13,215 bases of DNA from Ectocarpus siliculosus (Eukaryota; Sar; Phaeophyceae; Ectocarpales; Ectocarpaceae): positions 1,691,274-1,704,488 of the forward strand of contig FN649737.1 of assembly GCA_000310025.1 (NCBI GenBank), written 5' to 3'. The notes below the pieces were generated by a model, which was given only the letters and a program-made list of their open reading frames with translations, had not been told where the DNA came from and ran no database searches. Below are positions 8,300-13,215 of the stretch, in pieces. The stretch's first letter is position 1. Each line of letters begins with the position of its first letter. Both the position numbers and the translations under genes were made by a program.

Positions 8300-8753
8300 G
8301 GGGAAGGTCGGCGGCGAGCCGGCCGCAACACCTTCTCCACCACCTCGCGCGGCGCTCCTGCTGCCGCCGCCTCCGCCTCCTGCCTCCGCCGCCGCTGCCG
8401 CCGCTGCCGCCGCCTCCACCTCCGCCACCGCCGTGGTGGTTGGCGCCTTGTTGGCGGGCCTCCCCGCCCTTGTCGCCTCCGAGAGACGGCGGCGGCGACT
8501 CCCTCTGCGGAGAACCAACGGAGGCGTCCTCGCGCGCCCCCCACTGCAGGCGTTGCGGCTGACCCGCCGCCCGCGGGAGCCCCTCCACGCCGCCGGCGTT
8601 ACCGCCGGCCCCCTCCCGGCCGACAACCGCCGGTGTCGCGCCCTCCGCCCCCGGCTGCTGCTGCCCACCCGTCCACTGCTGCTGCGGCTGCGCGCCAAGC
8701 GCCGCCCCGTTTGTTCCTTCGTTGCTGTTGCCGGAAGAGGTTGGGTTGGCCAT
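1..8753 (-). CDS. E2F: Atypical E2F transcription factor (two DNA-binding domains), multi-exon, 3' end beyond window
   Basis: Gene-level entry. Coding segments, 5' to 3' on the minus strand: about 8753-7790 (5' part unresolved), 7004-6715, 5896-5808, 5490-5408, 4942-4835, 4502-4413, 3691-3176, 2507-2199, 1471-671 and 224-<1. All nine introns are GT-AG (lengths 785, 818, 317, 465, 332, 721, 668, 727 and 446), and splicing keeps one frame open throughout. The product carries two E2F winged helices, with recognition cores [11 protein letters not shown] and [10 protein letters not shown], each followed by an aromatic-x-Gly end (WHG, WIG). Known for the family: E2F7/E2F8 and plant DEL proteins have two such domains, no DP-dimerisation or marked box, bind TTTSSCGC sites alone in the nucleus, and mostly repress S-phase and endocycle genes. 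I see no coiled coil or marked box after either domain. The C-terminal part is longer and lower in complexity than usual. The true 5' and 3' ends are not established. The family call is firm and the exon map for domains 1 and 2 is strong. Confidence 0.9.
671..1471 (-). CDS. E2F: E2F exon: C-terminal low-complexity region, part 3, with basic nuclear-localisation-like clusters
   Basis: This 801-nt, 267-codon exon has acceptor CGCAG|GTG and donor GAG|GTGAGC, both phase 0. It starts [14 protein letters not shown], followed by a 9-Ser run, [12 protein letters not shown], an acidic and Gly patch, poly-Thr, poly-Pro and poly-Gly, GRKRARN, Gly/Lys repeats ([12 protein letters not shown]) and ends KECLDEYME. 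The two basic clusters resemble monopartite nuclear localisation signals, consistent with a nuclear factor. The opposite strand also has long open frames, but these are the expected shadow of trinucleotide-rich GC sequence. Confidence 0.8.
2199..2507 (-). CDS. E2F: E2F exon: C-terminal low-complexity region, part 2
   Basis: This 309-nt, 103-codon exon lies between a strong acceptor (a C-run then CCAG|GTC) and the donor CAG|GTAAAG, both phase 0. It encodes [17 protein letters not shown], a Ser/Thr/Pro-rich stretch with possible phosphorylation sites, poly-Ala runs of about 8 and 6, and the end GSPVDPRQ. No domain is recognised. Its place in the gene follows from phase, strand, spacing and composition matching the neighbouring exons. 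Confidence 0.78.
2953..3150. repeat. About 49-bp tandem repeat, four copies, in E2F intron 7
   Basis: Copies begin near 2953, 3002, 3053 and 3102 with GYGARAATSCCAAYG-like starts, then GGTCCCTAYRTTTCCGAACAG. The last copy ends about 25 nt after the donor (in transcript order, the array starts just after the exon). A diverged partial copy may lie upstream at 2880-2950. Confidence 0.85.
3176..3691 (-). CDS. E2F: E2F exon: end of second DNA-binding domain and start of C-terminal region
   Basis: This 516-nt, 172-codon exon has acceptor CCTCAG|GTC and donor GAG|GTACGC, both phase 0. It opens with [17 protein letters not shown], the last strands of an E2F domain (KPxFxWxG). After this come about 155 residues rich in Ala, Pro, Gly and Thr with no recognised domain, including a run of alternating Ala and Val. 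The exon ends EGFETE. A donor at this point is needed because the frame beyond it enters the 49-bp repeat array of the next intron. Confidence 0.88.
4101..4132. repeat. (AC)5(AG)11 compound microsatellite in E2F intron 6
   Basis: ACACACACAC runs directly into AG repeats. Intronic, with no other role visible. Confidence 0.93.
4367..4384. repeat. Homopolymer G run (18 G) in E2F intron 6
   Basis: Poly-C on the transcribed strand, starting about 30 nt after the donor at 4412. A second run of 15 G lies at 1925-1939 in intron 8. Read lengths in such runs are often unreliable. Confidence 0.9.
4413..4502 (-). CDS. E2F: E2F exon: second DNA-binding domain, recognition helix
   Basis: This 90-nt, 30-codon exon has acceptor GGCAG|GTG and donor AAG|GTGCGA, both phase 0. 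It reads [20 protein letters not shown] followed by [10 protein letters not shown]. The RRLYDIAN core and the preceding FKT(R/K) are diagnostic of the second winged helix of atypical E2Fs. Joined to the flanking exons it gives a full-length domain of normal size, unlike domain 1, which carries a large loop insertion. Confidence 0.93.
4835..4942 (-). CDS. E2F: E2F exon: second DNA-binding domain, N-terminal half
   Basis: This 108-nt, 36-codon exon has acceptor CTACAG|GAG and donor GAC|GTGAGC, both phase 0. It reads [20 protein letters not shown] followed by [16 protein letters not shown]. This is helix 1 and helix 2 of a second E2F winged helix; the FLVG and AAEKL segments match the second domain of E2F7/8-type proteins better than the first. 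The long polypyrimidine stretch on this strand upstream of the acceptor comes from the (GA/CT)n microsatellite in the preceding intron. Confidence 0.92.
4991..5078. repeat. (GA)n microsatellite in E2F intron 4
   Basis: A nearly pure AG dinucleotide run with one AAAG interruption, flanked by GGGA and GAGAGA-like sequence to about 5103. On the transcribed strand it is a long (CT)n tract ending roughly 50 nt before the acceptor of the exon for domain 2. Confidence 0.97.
5408..5490 (-). CDS. E2F: E2F exon: linker between the two DNA-binding domains
   Basis: This 83-nt exon has acceptor CCCAG|GC and donor AAG|GTAAAA. Two bases complete a Gly codon, then [15 protein letters not shown] and a Gly/Arg-containing end, GGPRADGTK. 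Its end is in phase 0 and joins directly to EKSLGG of the second DNA-binding domain. No known motif is present in it. The call rests on the exact phase fit on both sides and the good splice sites. A small additional exon between this and the next cannot be excluded. Confidence 0.78.
5563..5735. repeat. 62-bp tandem repeat, about 2.8 copies, in E2F intron 3
   Basis: Copies start near 5563, 5625 and 5687. Shared elements are CACATCTCTCGYCCACC, GGCCACAARCAAG and GAAGAYACACACAACA. The array fills over half of the 317-nt intron. Confidence 0.85.
5808..5896 (-). CDS. E2F: E2F exon: end of first DNA-binding domain (WHG) and start of linker
   Basis: This 89-nt exon has acceptor ACAG|G and donor ACG|GTAGGT. 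Its first base completes the Arg codon from the previous exon, giving [19 protein letters not shown]. The aromatic-HG motif right after the basic KNxYxW stretch is what atypical E2Fs show at the end of domain 1. The following residues ([20 protein letters not shown]) are an amphipathic, probably helical linker segment. The exon is too short to be picked up by length alone and is supported by phase, splice sites and motif together. Confidence 0.88.
6079..6172. repeat. About 20-bp tandem repeat, five copies, in E2F intron 2
   Basis: The core ATATGCGGTACAACC starts at 6081, 6101, 6121 (ATACGCGGCACAACT), 6140 and 6160 (ACATGCGGTGCAAAA). Spacing is a regular 19-20 bp, near two helical turns. Confidence 0.85.
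6600..6654. repeat. (CAA)18 microsatellite in E2F intron 2
   Basis: Uninterrupted CAA triplets, preceded by less regular CAA/CCA-rich sequence from about 6490. On the transcribed strand it is (TTG)n, about 60 nt after the intron 2 donor. Confidence 0.95.
6715..7004 (-). CDS. E2F: E2F exon: first winged-helix DNA-binding domain
   Basis: This 290-nt exon opens with [14 protein letters not shown] (helix 1 of an E2F domain), then has an inserted Gly/Ala/Lys-rich loop, then [12 protein letters not shown], the recognition core [14 protein letters not shown], and [12 protein letters not shown], where the domain turns into its C-terminal strands. It ends in phase 2 (codon AG|G) at the donor CAG|GTACGG. 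The acceptor used is GCGAAG|TCT, a weaker AAG site; it is the only one nearby that keeps the upstream RKDK and SLGLLC joined as in the family. The loop between helix 1 and helix 2 is about 45 residues, against roughly 8-15 in the E2F proteins I know. It contains three VAGGGP units encoded by perfect 18-bp direct repeats. All core DNA-contact residues of the RRIYD motif are intact. Confidence 0.93.
6884..6937 (-). repeat. Three perfect 18-bp in-frame repeats inside the DNA-binding domain 1 exon
   Basis: Units at 6884-6901, 6902-6919 and 6920-6937 are identical (CGGGGCCGCCTCCCGCAA on the plus strand). Read on the minus strand they give VAGGGP three times, in the loop between helix 1 and helix 2. 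The period is a multiple of 3, so copy-number changes keep the frame. Confidence 0.95.
7078..7085 (-). promoter_or_regulatory. E2F-consensus site (TTTCCCGC on the minus strand)
   Basis: Exact match to TTTSSCGC, located in the first copy of the 88-bp repeat in intron 1 of the E2F gene. Binding and function are inferred from the consensus only. Confidence 0.35.
7167..7174 (-). promoter_or_regulatory. E2F-consensus site, second copy
   Basis: The same TTTCCCGC octamer as at 7078-7085, 89 bp away in the second repeat copy. The third copy has a degenerate GCGGTAAA at 7273-7280. Confidence 0.35.
7790..8753 (-). CDS. E2F: E2F N-terminal coding region (first exon or exons, internal structure unresolved)
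   Basis: The 3' end is secure. The frame ends [10 protein letters not shown] followed by the donor AAG|GTGAGG (intron starts at 7789), and this joins to SLGLLC of the next exon, giving the xRKDKSLGLL start typical of E2F DNA-binding domains. The same frame stays open upstream to a stop at 8761-8759 but has no ATG above 7972 (RSMAGPGG). The most natural start, ATG at 8753 ([13 protein letters not shown], Gln/Gly-rich), lies in another frame. Linking it would need an unseen intron of length 1 mod 3, or a frameshift, somewhere in about 8450-8000. The third frame is open over much of the same stretch. A (CAG)10 run at 8299-8269 reads as poly-Ala, poly-Gln or poly-Ser depending on frame. Either a long N-terminus of about 300 residues or a short one of 61 residues starting at 7972 is possible. 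No domain is recognised here, only Gly, Ala and Pro runs. Confidence 0.6.
8269..8299. repeat. (CTG)10 / (CAG)10 trinucleotide run in the E2F 5' coding region
   Basis: Ten CTG triplets on the plus strand. On the minus strand they encode Ala, Gln or Ser runs depending on which of the three open frames is used. Confidence 0.95.
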
Positions 8754-9747
8754 GTCTTCTACCGCCGCCTGCAGGCATGGCAAGGCCGTGCCGTCGTCTG
8801 GTGACGGCTGCTGCTGCCCGCCGAGGAGGGTTGCGAGGATGACAGCAGCCGCGCTTCTAGCCGGGCTGGGCTTGCAAGCCTGGCGCAAGCAACAACACAA
8901 GAGAGGTGGGACAAACGACAAGGTCGACGACAGGGCTTAAGAACATGCACACGTGTAGTGCTGGGAGCTCGGATTTAACGAAGCCTTCCCGAGGCGGAAA
9001 GGGTGGAGGCCTGTGGGTGGGGAAGAGATCAATCCCACCCGGAGAGTGACTTAACCTTGGTGACAGCAGTGCAAACAGCGTTGTGATGGTACATATATGC
9101 GTACCGCCTGGTGAGACTACGTGCAAGACCCCGAAATACATGTCGACAGATATACATCAGCGTGTGATGAGCGCAAAACCTATCCAGCTTGGACCTACAC
9201 CCCGCCGGAGGGAGAAACAGAAAACAGAACCCCCAAAAAGGACGGTAAAGAGGGCACGGCCGCGCGCGTTGCCACTATTTCAGGTACAGCATCCATCTGT
9301 GTGAGTTCGTTTTTGTTCCTATTCCAAACTGATGTAAGCGACGGCGGTTTGTTGCGCACGGAAAAGAAGCTCGCTCACTGTTTTCAACCGGGGCCTTGGT
9401 GGAGACAGGGGACACTTGTTGCGCGCCGAGCTGTTCGCCTTGGTGCTCTCGTCGCCGCCGCCGCCGCCGCAGGCCTTGCCGGCGCTCCCAACGCCAGCGT
9501 TGGCTAACCTCGAGTGGCACGAATGAGTGCGGCCTGGTGCTGCCATGCCCGTTGGAGGTGTCGGTGTCTCCGGAAAAGAAACCTGTGCGAACGGCAGCAG
9601 CAGTGATGACATTGCGAAAGGCAATCAAGGGGGGAAGTGCCAGAGTCAAGCATGTCGATACTGCTGTAGGTCCCTGTAGCATGAGGGCGGCGCACAGCAG
9701 TAGAGGTACACCCAGGACGCGCGGCTAATGGAACGAATCGGGCTGCG

Positions 9748-9765
9748 TACTGCTGTACAGCAGTA
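9748..9765. repeat. Perfect 18-bp palindrome TACTGCTGTACAGCAGTA
   Basis: Identical to its own reverse complement, with no spacer. It is composed of two head-to-head ACAGCAGT octamers, a word that recurs through the intergenic region. It could form a hairpin or be a dimer-binding site; no function is assigned. Confidence 0.9.
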
Positions 9766-10701
9766 GTTCAAAAACAGTAAATGGTTGCGATGATGGAGAA
9801 GGGATCTATCTCACAAGCAGCGCTGGACACAGCATTTGTGCGAGCGCGCAAACTACCCCCGATCCGACACCAGCGTAACACCATAGCAGCGCCTCTTTTG
9901 CGACTGCAGTGCAGCGTGCTTCCGGAGGTGGAATAAGGTTAAGGTTTGGGGAGGAGGAACAAACCGAGACTATTGTACCTGGTACAGCAGTATTGTACCG
10001 TAGTAGAGAGATGGCTGCACAACAAGTTGAAATATGGCGCCGCCGCCGGCGGGGGGAAGGCACGAAATTGCATCGAAAAACGCAACACAACAAAGGCCAG
10101 ACACTGCGTGCGGCCCAGGTCGCTTCCGGTGTAGCTGAGGATGGTGAATAGGGCAGGTTGAACTAGAGAAGTGCAGCATCCCTTGTTTGGTTGTGCAGCG
10201 GCAGCAGCAGAAGCAGGGTTTGATTCTGCTGTGAGGAAGGTCGATCGATCCTCAGATTTTCAAATAAACGCACACGACAGACCTGGCTCAGCCGCATTTG
10301 CTCATGAGAGGGAGGGAGAGAGAGTACTGACCTACTTTTTTGCAAGTAGACGGCCAACTGCGACACAGCAGTCTAGTGCTTCTCTCTTCCACTCCCCCTT
10401 CCGATCCTGCCAATTCTCTTTGTGGTGGCCTCCCGGCAATTGTTGTTGTTTAACGATTTTGCTCGCGGCCGGAAGGATGGCGAGCTTCGCGCGTTTTTTC
10501 TCCGGTGTGCGCAAACAATTCAAATTTTCTGGGGAGCCGTACATGACAACACCACACACACAAAAATCACGTCGGCTCCCACAAGCAGTCTTACGCGTGG
10601 AACCCTTACCGTTGAAAGCGCTGCCTCCCCTCTAGGCGACAGATCCATCGCAAGTCGATCGCCCTGGCCCACTCCGTCCCTTGAATCTTGTGCCGTGTGA
10701 C

Positions 10702-10709
10702 TTTCGCGC
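10702..10709 (+). promoter_or_regulatory. E2F-consensus site TTTCGCGC in the divergent intergenic region
   Basis: Matches TTTSSCGC and lies about 430 bp upstream of the candidate ATG at 11141. A single chance match in 2.4 kb would not be surprising. Confidence 0.25.
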
Positions 10710-11140
10710 TTTTTGTCGGAAATGCTGCTGATGCTGCTATTATAGTCGATTTCAACTTCGATGCGCGTGGGAAGAGAATGCGCGCTTGCGAAGGTGAGAG
10801 TGTAGCAGTTTTGCGGTTCCCCAGCAGTGAGCGTAGTCAGGAGAGTACGCGTTCGGTTCTGCTGTGCTGTGAAGAGTTCGCTGACACTCCCACTCTCAAA
10901 GGGGCCTTGAGCGCACACGTGTGGCTTGTGTGAGGGCAACACAGCAAATCAACCCAAGAACGACAGCACCGCCAGATTTTCTAGAGGCCCTGCAAAACAT
11001 ATTGAACACCTCCGGCGGTATGTGCAAAAAGATGACCAGTTTTGTGCCCCCTTTGTTGCCTTCTTTAGTTCGTTGCCTTCCTGCTTCGCAAGGCCTTCGT
11101 GCCCAGCACCAGTGTCTCCCATCCCCGTTGTCAGGGCACC

Positions 11141-11224
11141 ATGACCAAGTGGATGGGCCTGGAGGTACCATTTTGGCTGATTGTCGCTGTTGGGCTTGGA
11201 TTGGTTCTACTGGTTATCCTGCAG
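11141..11224 (+). CDS. Candidate first exon of a membrane-anchored protein (possibly the OTU protein downstream)
   Basis: ATG at 11141 sits in an excellent Kozak context (GGGCACCATGACC). The 28 codons encode MTKWMGLEV, then about 19 uninterrupted hydrophobic residues (PFWLIVAVGLGLVLLVIL), a clear transmembrane or signal-anchor helix, and end in Gln at a near-ideal donor, CAG|GTGAGG, in phase 0. Read through without splicing, the frame gives a 45-residue peptide ending at TAA 11276-11278, so an unspliced small membrane protein is the alternative. The acceptor CCCCCAG|CCG at 12157/12158 is in the right phase to attach this exon to the OTU domain (intron 933 nt). Another phase-0 acceptor after a CT-rich tract, TTCTTCAG|TGC at 11371, would instead add an unrecognised segment. 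The exon itself is likely; what it joins is inferred. Confidence 0.5.
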
Positions 11225-12157
11225 GTGAGGAGCGAGGAGAGAAACCGCTTCGTGCCTTCGTGCCGCCCTTGGCAATAATTGCACCGCTTCCCACGAATTG
11301 AGCATGAGACACAGACAAGGCGACTCTCTCCGTCTCTCTCTCTCTCTCTCTGCTCCTGGAGTCTTCTTCAGTGCATACAGCGCAGCGCTGCTATACAGGA
11401 AAATATGTGCAGAACTAGCGGCCTGCCGAGATGCGGGCGAGCCGAATCCTTGTTGTTGCCGGCTGGCCTTGTTGAGCCCCGAAAACATCCAGAGAGAGTG
11501 AGACAGGCAACAGGCAACACACACCGAGCGAACGAGCGAGTCTTACGCGTGTACCGCACCCCCGACGTTGAGGGTACTGTACCGTGCAACTGCCGGAAGG
11601 TTTTTTCAGAGGCCTGCACGCTCCTTACCCTGCTGTTTGTCCGTTTGCTATATCCCCATCTTGTATGCCACGTGTATCTGAACTGCTTGAAACCCAACCC
11701 AACCTGGGTTTACATGTAGTCTCCATTTATACAGCAGTTGCGGCCCGTCGTCAAAGAAAAATCTATTTAACCCTTACGTGACTACACCCCCGAATCGGGC
11801 ATGTTAGCAGGCACGATAACTCTTATATGCGACAACTTTCGAACCGAATTGAGCTGTGGATACCTGCGTCGACGACGGCTCGACGGTACGACTAGACCGC
11901 TCGAAAAGAAACAAAGTAACGACCGGGGACAGAAACAGCACGTCCCCTATACAGAAAATTGAAAGCCTGGGAGTTGCAATGCTCCGCAGCACCCTGCATC
12001 CCGCGCTGCTGCTGTGCTGCTGTGGACCTCAGTCCAGCACGCAGAAACGCGATAATGATGCTGTTTTTCCTCCTGCTTGTTGCGATTTTTCGCACGAGCG
12101 CTATGGACGGGGTTCCTGTGTATCACGTTCGCAAGGAACAGGAGCTAGCTCCCCCAG
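11225..12157 (+). other. Probable intron or introns of the membrane/OTU gene
   Basis: Starts with GTGAGG and ends with CTCCCCCAG, 933 nt. It has a CT microsatellite at about 11334-11352, a strong alternative acceptor at 11371 (TTCTTCAG), and another pyrimidine-rich tract at 12061-12095. Additional exons inside cannot be excluded; the frame after 11372 is open to a stop at 11717-11719. Confidence 0.4.
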
Positions 12158-13215
12158 CCGGCTGCGTTGGGCCAACGGGTACAGCAGCACATCGATGGAT
12201 CTGCGTCGCGCATCATTTGCAGCACAGAATTGACAAGAGGTGGGAGGGTTATGGTCTTGCCCGACCGCGCTGGTGTGTATACCGTAAAGCCGGATGGCCA
12301 CTGCGGGTTTAGTGCGATGTCCGCGGGTCTGCAGGTTTGCCTCGGTAGAACAAGGGCCGCCCCCACCCCAGAGAACATGAGGAGCGTGGTCGCCCGTCGA
12401 GCCACGGAACATGTTCTTGGCGCATCCGGTGTTGAGGACTTGACAGCTGTACTCTCACCAGACCAGCTTGGGCGGGCCCGGAGTGTGCGTATACCGGATG
12501 TTTTAGGAGCTGCCGTGGAAGAAATGACGGCGCCGGAGGATAAGACGGTCGGTTGGTTTCGCGAGAAAGCCCAGCTAAGTGCAACAACAAAATGGATTGA
12601 CGTGACCTGGTTCTCTTTTCTGGCGTCGGAGTACGGGGTGAACATCATGTTGTGGGAGCCAAGCCCCACTGTACGGCACAGTTCAGCCGTACTCAGCAGC
12701 CCTCACGGCAGGCATGTTCTTGTTCGAGAAAAAAGACAAAATGGACGAGGAGGGGGATCGCTGGGTGCATCTGCTCTATCGGAAACACGACGATCCGTGG
12801 GCAGCGCGCGAGGGTGTAGGTGAGGCAGGCCATAAACAGCACAACCACTTCGACCGTCTGCAGCTTGGACTCAACGTACATACTTCCTTCATCGATGTCG
12901 TCAGAGTTGCAAAGGAGAAAGCGCTAGGAATGGCGGCGCCGGTGCCGTCGGCGAGCGCCACGGCCGGGAAGAAAGCGCCAGGGTCCGCAAAGGTGGACGG
13001 AGAAGAGGTGGACGATCCCGAGTTCAGCATGAGACCAAGCGGCAGCAACAGCAACAACAGCAGCAGCAGCAGCCGGCAAGCGGAGGGAAAGGCTGCAGCG
13101 GGAAAGAAAAGCAAGGCGAAGATCGGGAGTAAGGTCGGGGTGAAGCGACCAACCGAGAGGCAGCCAGGGGACAGCAAGAGGCACAAGGCGGGGGGTGCAC
13201 CGGGGAAGCAGCGCA
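12158..13215 (+). CDS. OTU-like cysteine protease (deubiquitinase) domain, with internal frame change, 3' end beyond window
   Basis: Frame 1 (open after a stop at 12146-12148, to 12823) gives GVYTVKPDGHCGFSAMSAGL, with the OTU nucleophile motif D-G-x-C (Asp codon 12293, Cys codon 12302). It continues with an ENMRSVVARRATEHVL helix, WIDVTWFSFLASEYGVNIML and WEPSP, the usual OTU order. The following frame (open from 12606 to the window end) gives DRWVHLLYRKHDD and HNHFDRLQL, the expected strand and catalytic His (CAC 12846-12848). After this come a Ser/Asn run, Lys-rich stretches and KRPTERQPGDSKRHK, which resembles a bipartite nuclear signal. OTU enzymes cleave ubiquitin chains. The two frames differ by one base within 12606-12820; no convincing GT-AG intron of the right length was found, so it may be an indel, a short intron or pseudogenisation. 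An alternative start is ATG 12251. The OTU call is moderately sure. Confidence 0.65.

Larger units (their letters stand above)
8760..11140. other. Divergent intergenic region, no recognisable gene
   Basis: This lies between the E2F 5' end and the start of the plus-strand membrane/OTU gene. Open frames of 60-150 codons exist on both strands, but none shows a known motif or a convincing set of splice sites. It should hold both promoters and the E2F 5' UTR. It contains seven of the nine ACAGCAGT/ACTGCTGT octamers of the window, the 18-bp palindrome, a GCC-triplet run at about 9450-9472 and one E2F-like site. An ATG at 10477 opens a 52-codon basic, Phe-rich peptide with no recognised homologue. 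Confidence 0.6.

Noticed and set aside
7978-8544. Third minus frame across the E2F 5' region (Arg- then Gln-rich)
   Set aside because: It ends in a stop before the DNA-binding domain and cannot join the secure RKDK frame without an extra junction. Kept only as a possibility in the evidence.
8014-8842. Plus-strand Arg/Pro/Cys-rich open frames
   Set aside because: Shadow frames of GC-rich coding sequence on the opposite strand.
9121-9507. 128-codon plus frame ending in an Ala-rich stretch
   Set aside because: Poor start, no motif, and it overlaps several other open frames; a GCC-triplet run explains the Ala stretch.
10477-10635. 52-codon ATG frame (MASFARFFSGVRKQFKF start)
   Set aside because: No homology or splice support recognised; length is not beyond chance, so it is not called as a gene.
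11372-11719. Frame after TTCTTCAG as a second exon of the membrane gene
   Set aside because: Phase fits and the acceptor is good, but the peptide has no motif and would end before the OTU domain; the 147-nt intron is short for this locus. Noted as an alternative only.
1-13215. tRNA, rRNA, viral or transposase genes
   Set aside because: Read through both strands without finding cloverleaf sequences, rRNA-like blocks, reverse transcriptase, integrase or capsid motifs. An OTU domain can occur in mobile elements, but nothing else here supports that.

Overview
The window looks like nuclear DNA from a eukaryote with large introns and a repeat-rich genome. It is GC-rich, its coding exons of about 80-800 bp are separated by GT-AG introns of about 320-820 bp, and almost every intron carries a different micro- or minisatellite. 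That texture fits a brown alga (Ectocarpus-like stramenopile) best. The lineage is an inference, because nothing in the window is lineage-diagnostic. I saw no bacterial operons, CRISPR arrays, rRNA, tRNA or insertion sequences.

Positions 1 to about 8750, minus strand: one long spliced gene for an atypical E2F (E2F7/E2F8/plant DEL type). Nine introns can be placed from reading-frame continuity and GT-AG signals. The spliced product has a low-complexity N-terminus, a first E2F winged helix (core [11 protein letters not shown]) ending in the family's WHG, a short linker, and a second winged helix (core [10 protein letters not shown]) split over three exons. A C-terminal region of more than 600 residues rich in Ala, Ser, Gly and Pro follows and runs off the window at position 1. 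Carrying both DNA-binding domains in one chain is the hallmark of E2Fs that bind DNA without a DP partner and usually repress cell-cycle genes. The 5' end (about 7973-8753) is unresolved because all three minus frames are open there.

Positions about 8760-11140: a divergent intergenic stretch with no gene I recognise. It contains a strikingly recurrent octamer (ACAGCAGT/ACTGCTGT), including a perfect 18-bp palindrome, and one E2F-consensus site.

Positions 11141-13215, plus strand: a second gene, cut by the window end. A short first exon with a strong Kozak context encodes a transmembrane segment and ends in a CAG|GTGAGG donor. It can be joined in phase to an exon encoding an OTU-type cysteine protease (deubiquitinase) domain with a DGHC motif. 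The catalytic His (HFD) lies in the next reading frame, so a one-base frame change or an unrecognised intron must fall inside the domain. A basic, Ser/Asn-rich tail continues to the edge.

The two genes are divergently arranged. Apart from one possible E2F site between them there is no sequence evidence that they act together. The points most worth a second look are a tandem repeat in intron 1 of the E2F gene that carries the E2F consensus site itself, a greatly expanded loop in the first winged helix, the membrane-anchored OTU model with its internal frame break, and the recurrent ACAGCAGT octamer.
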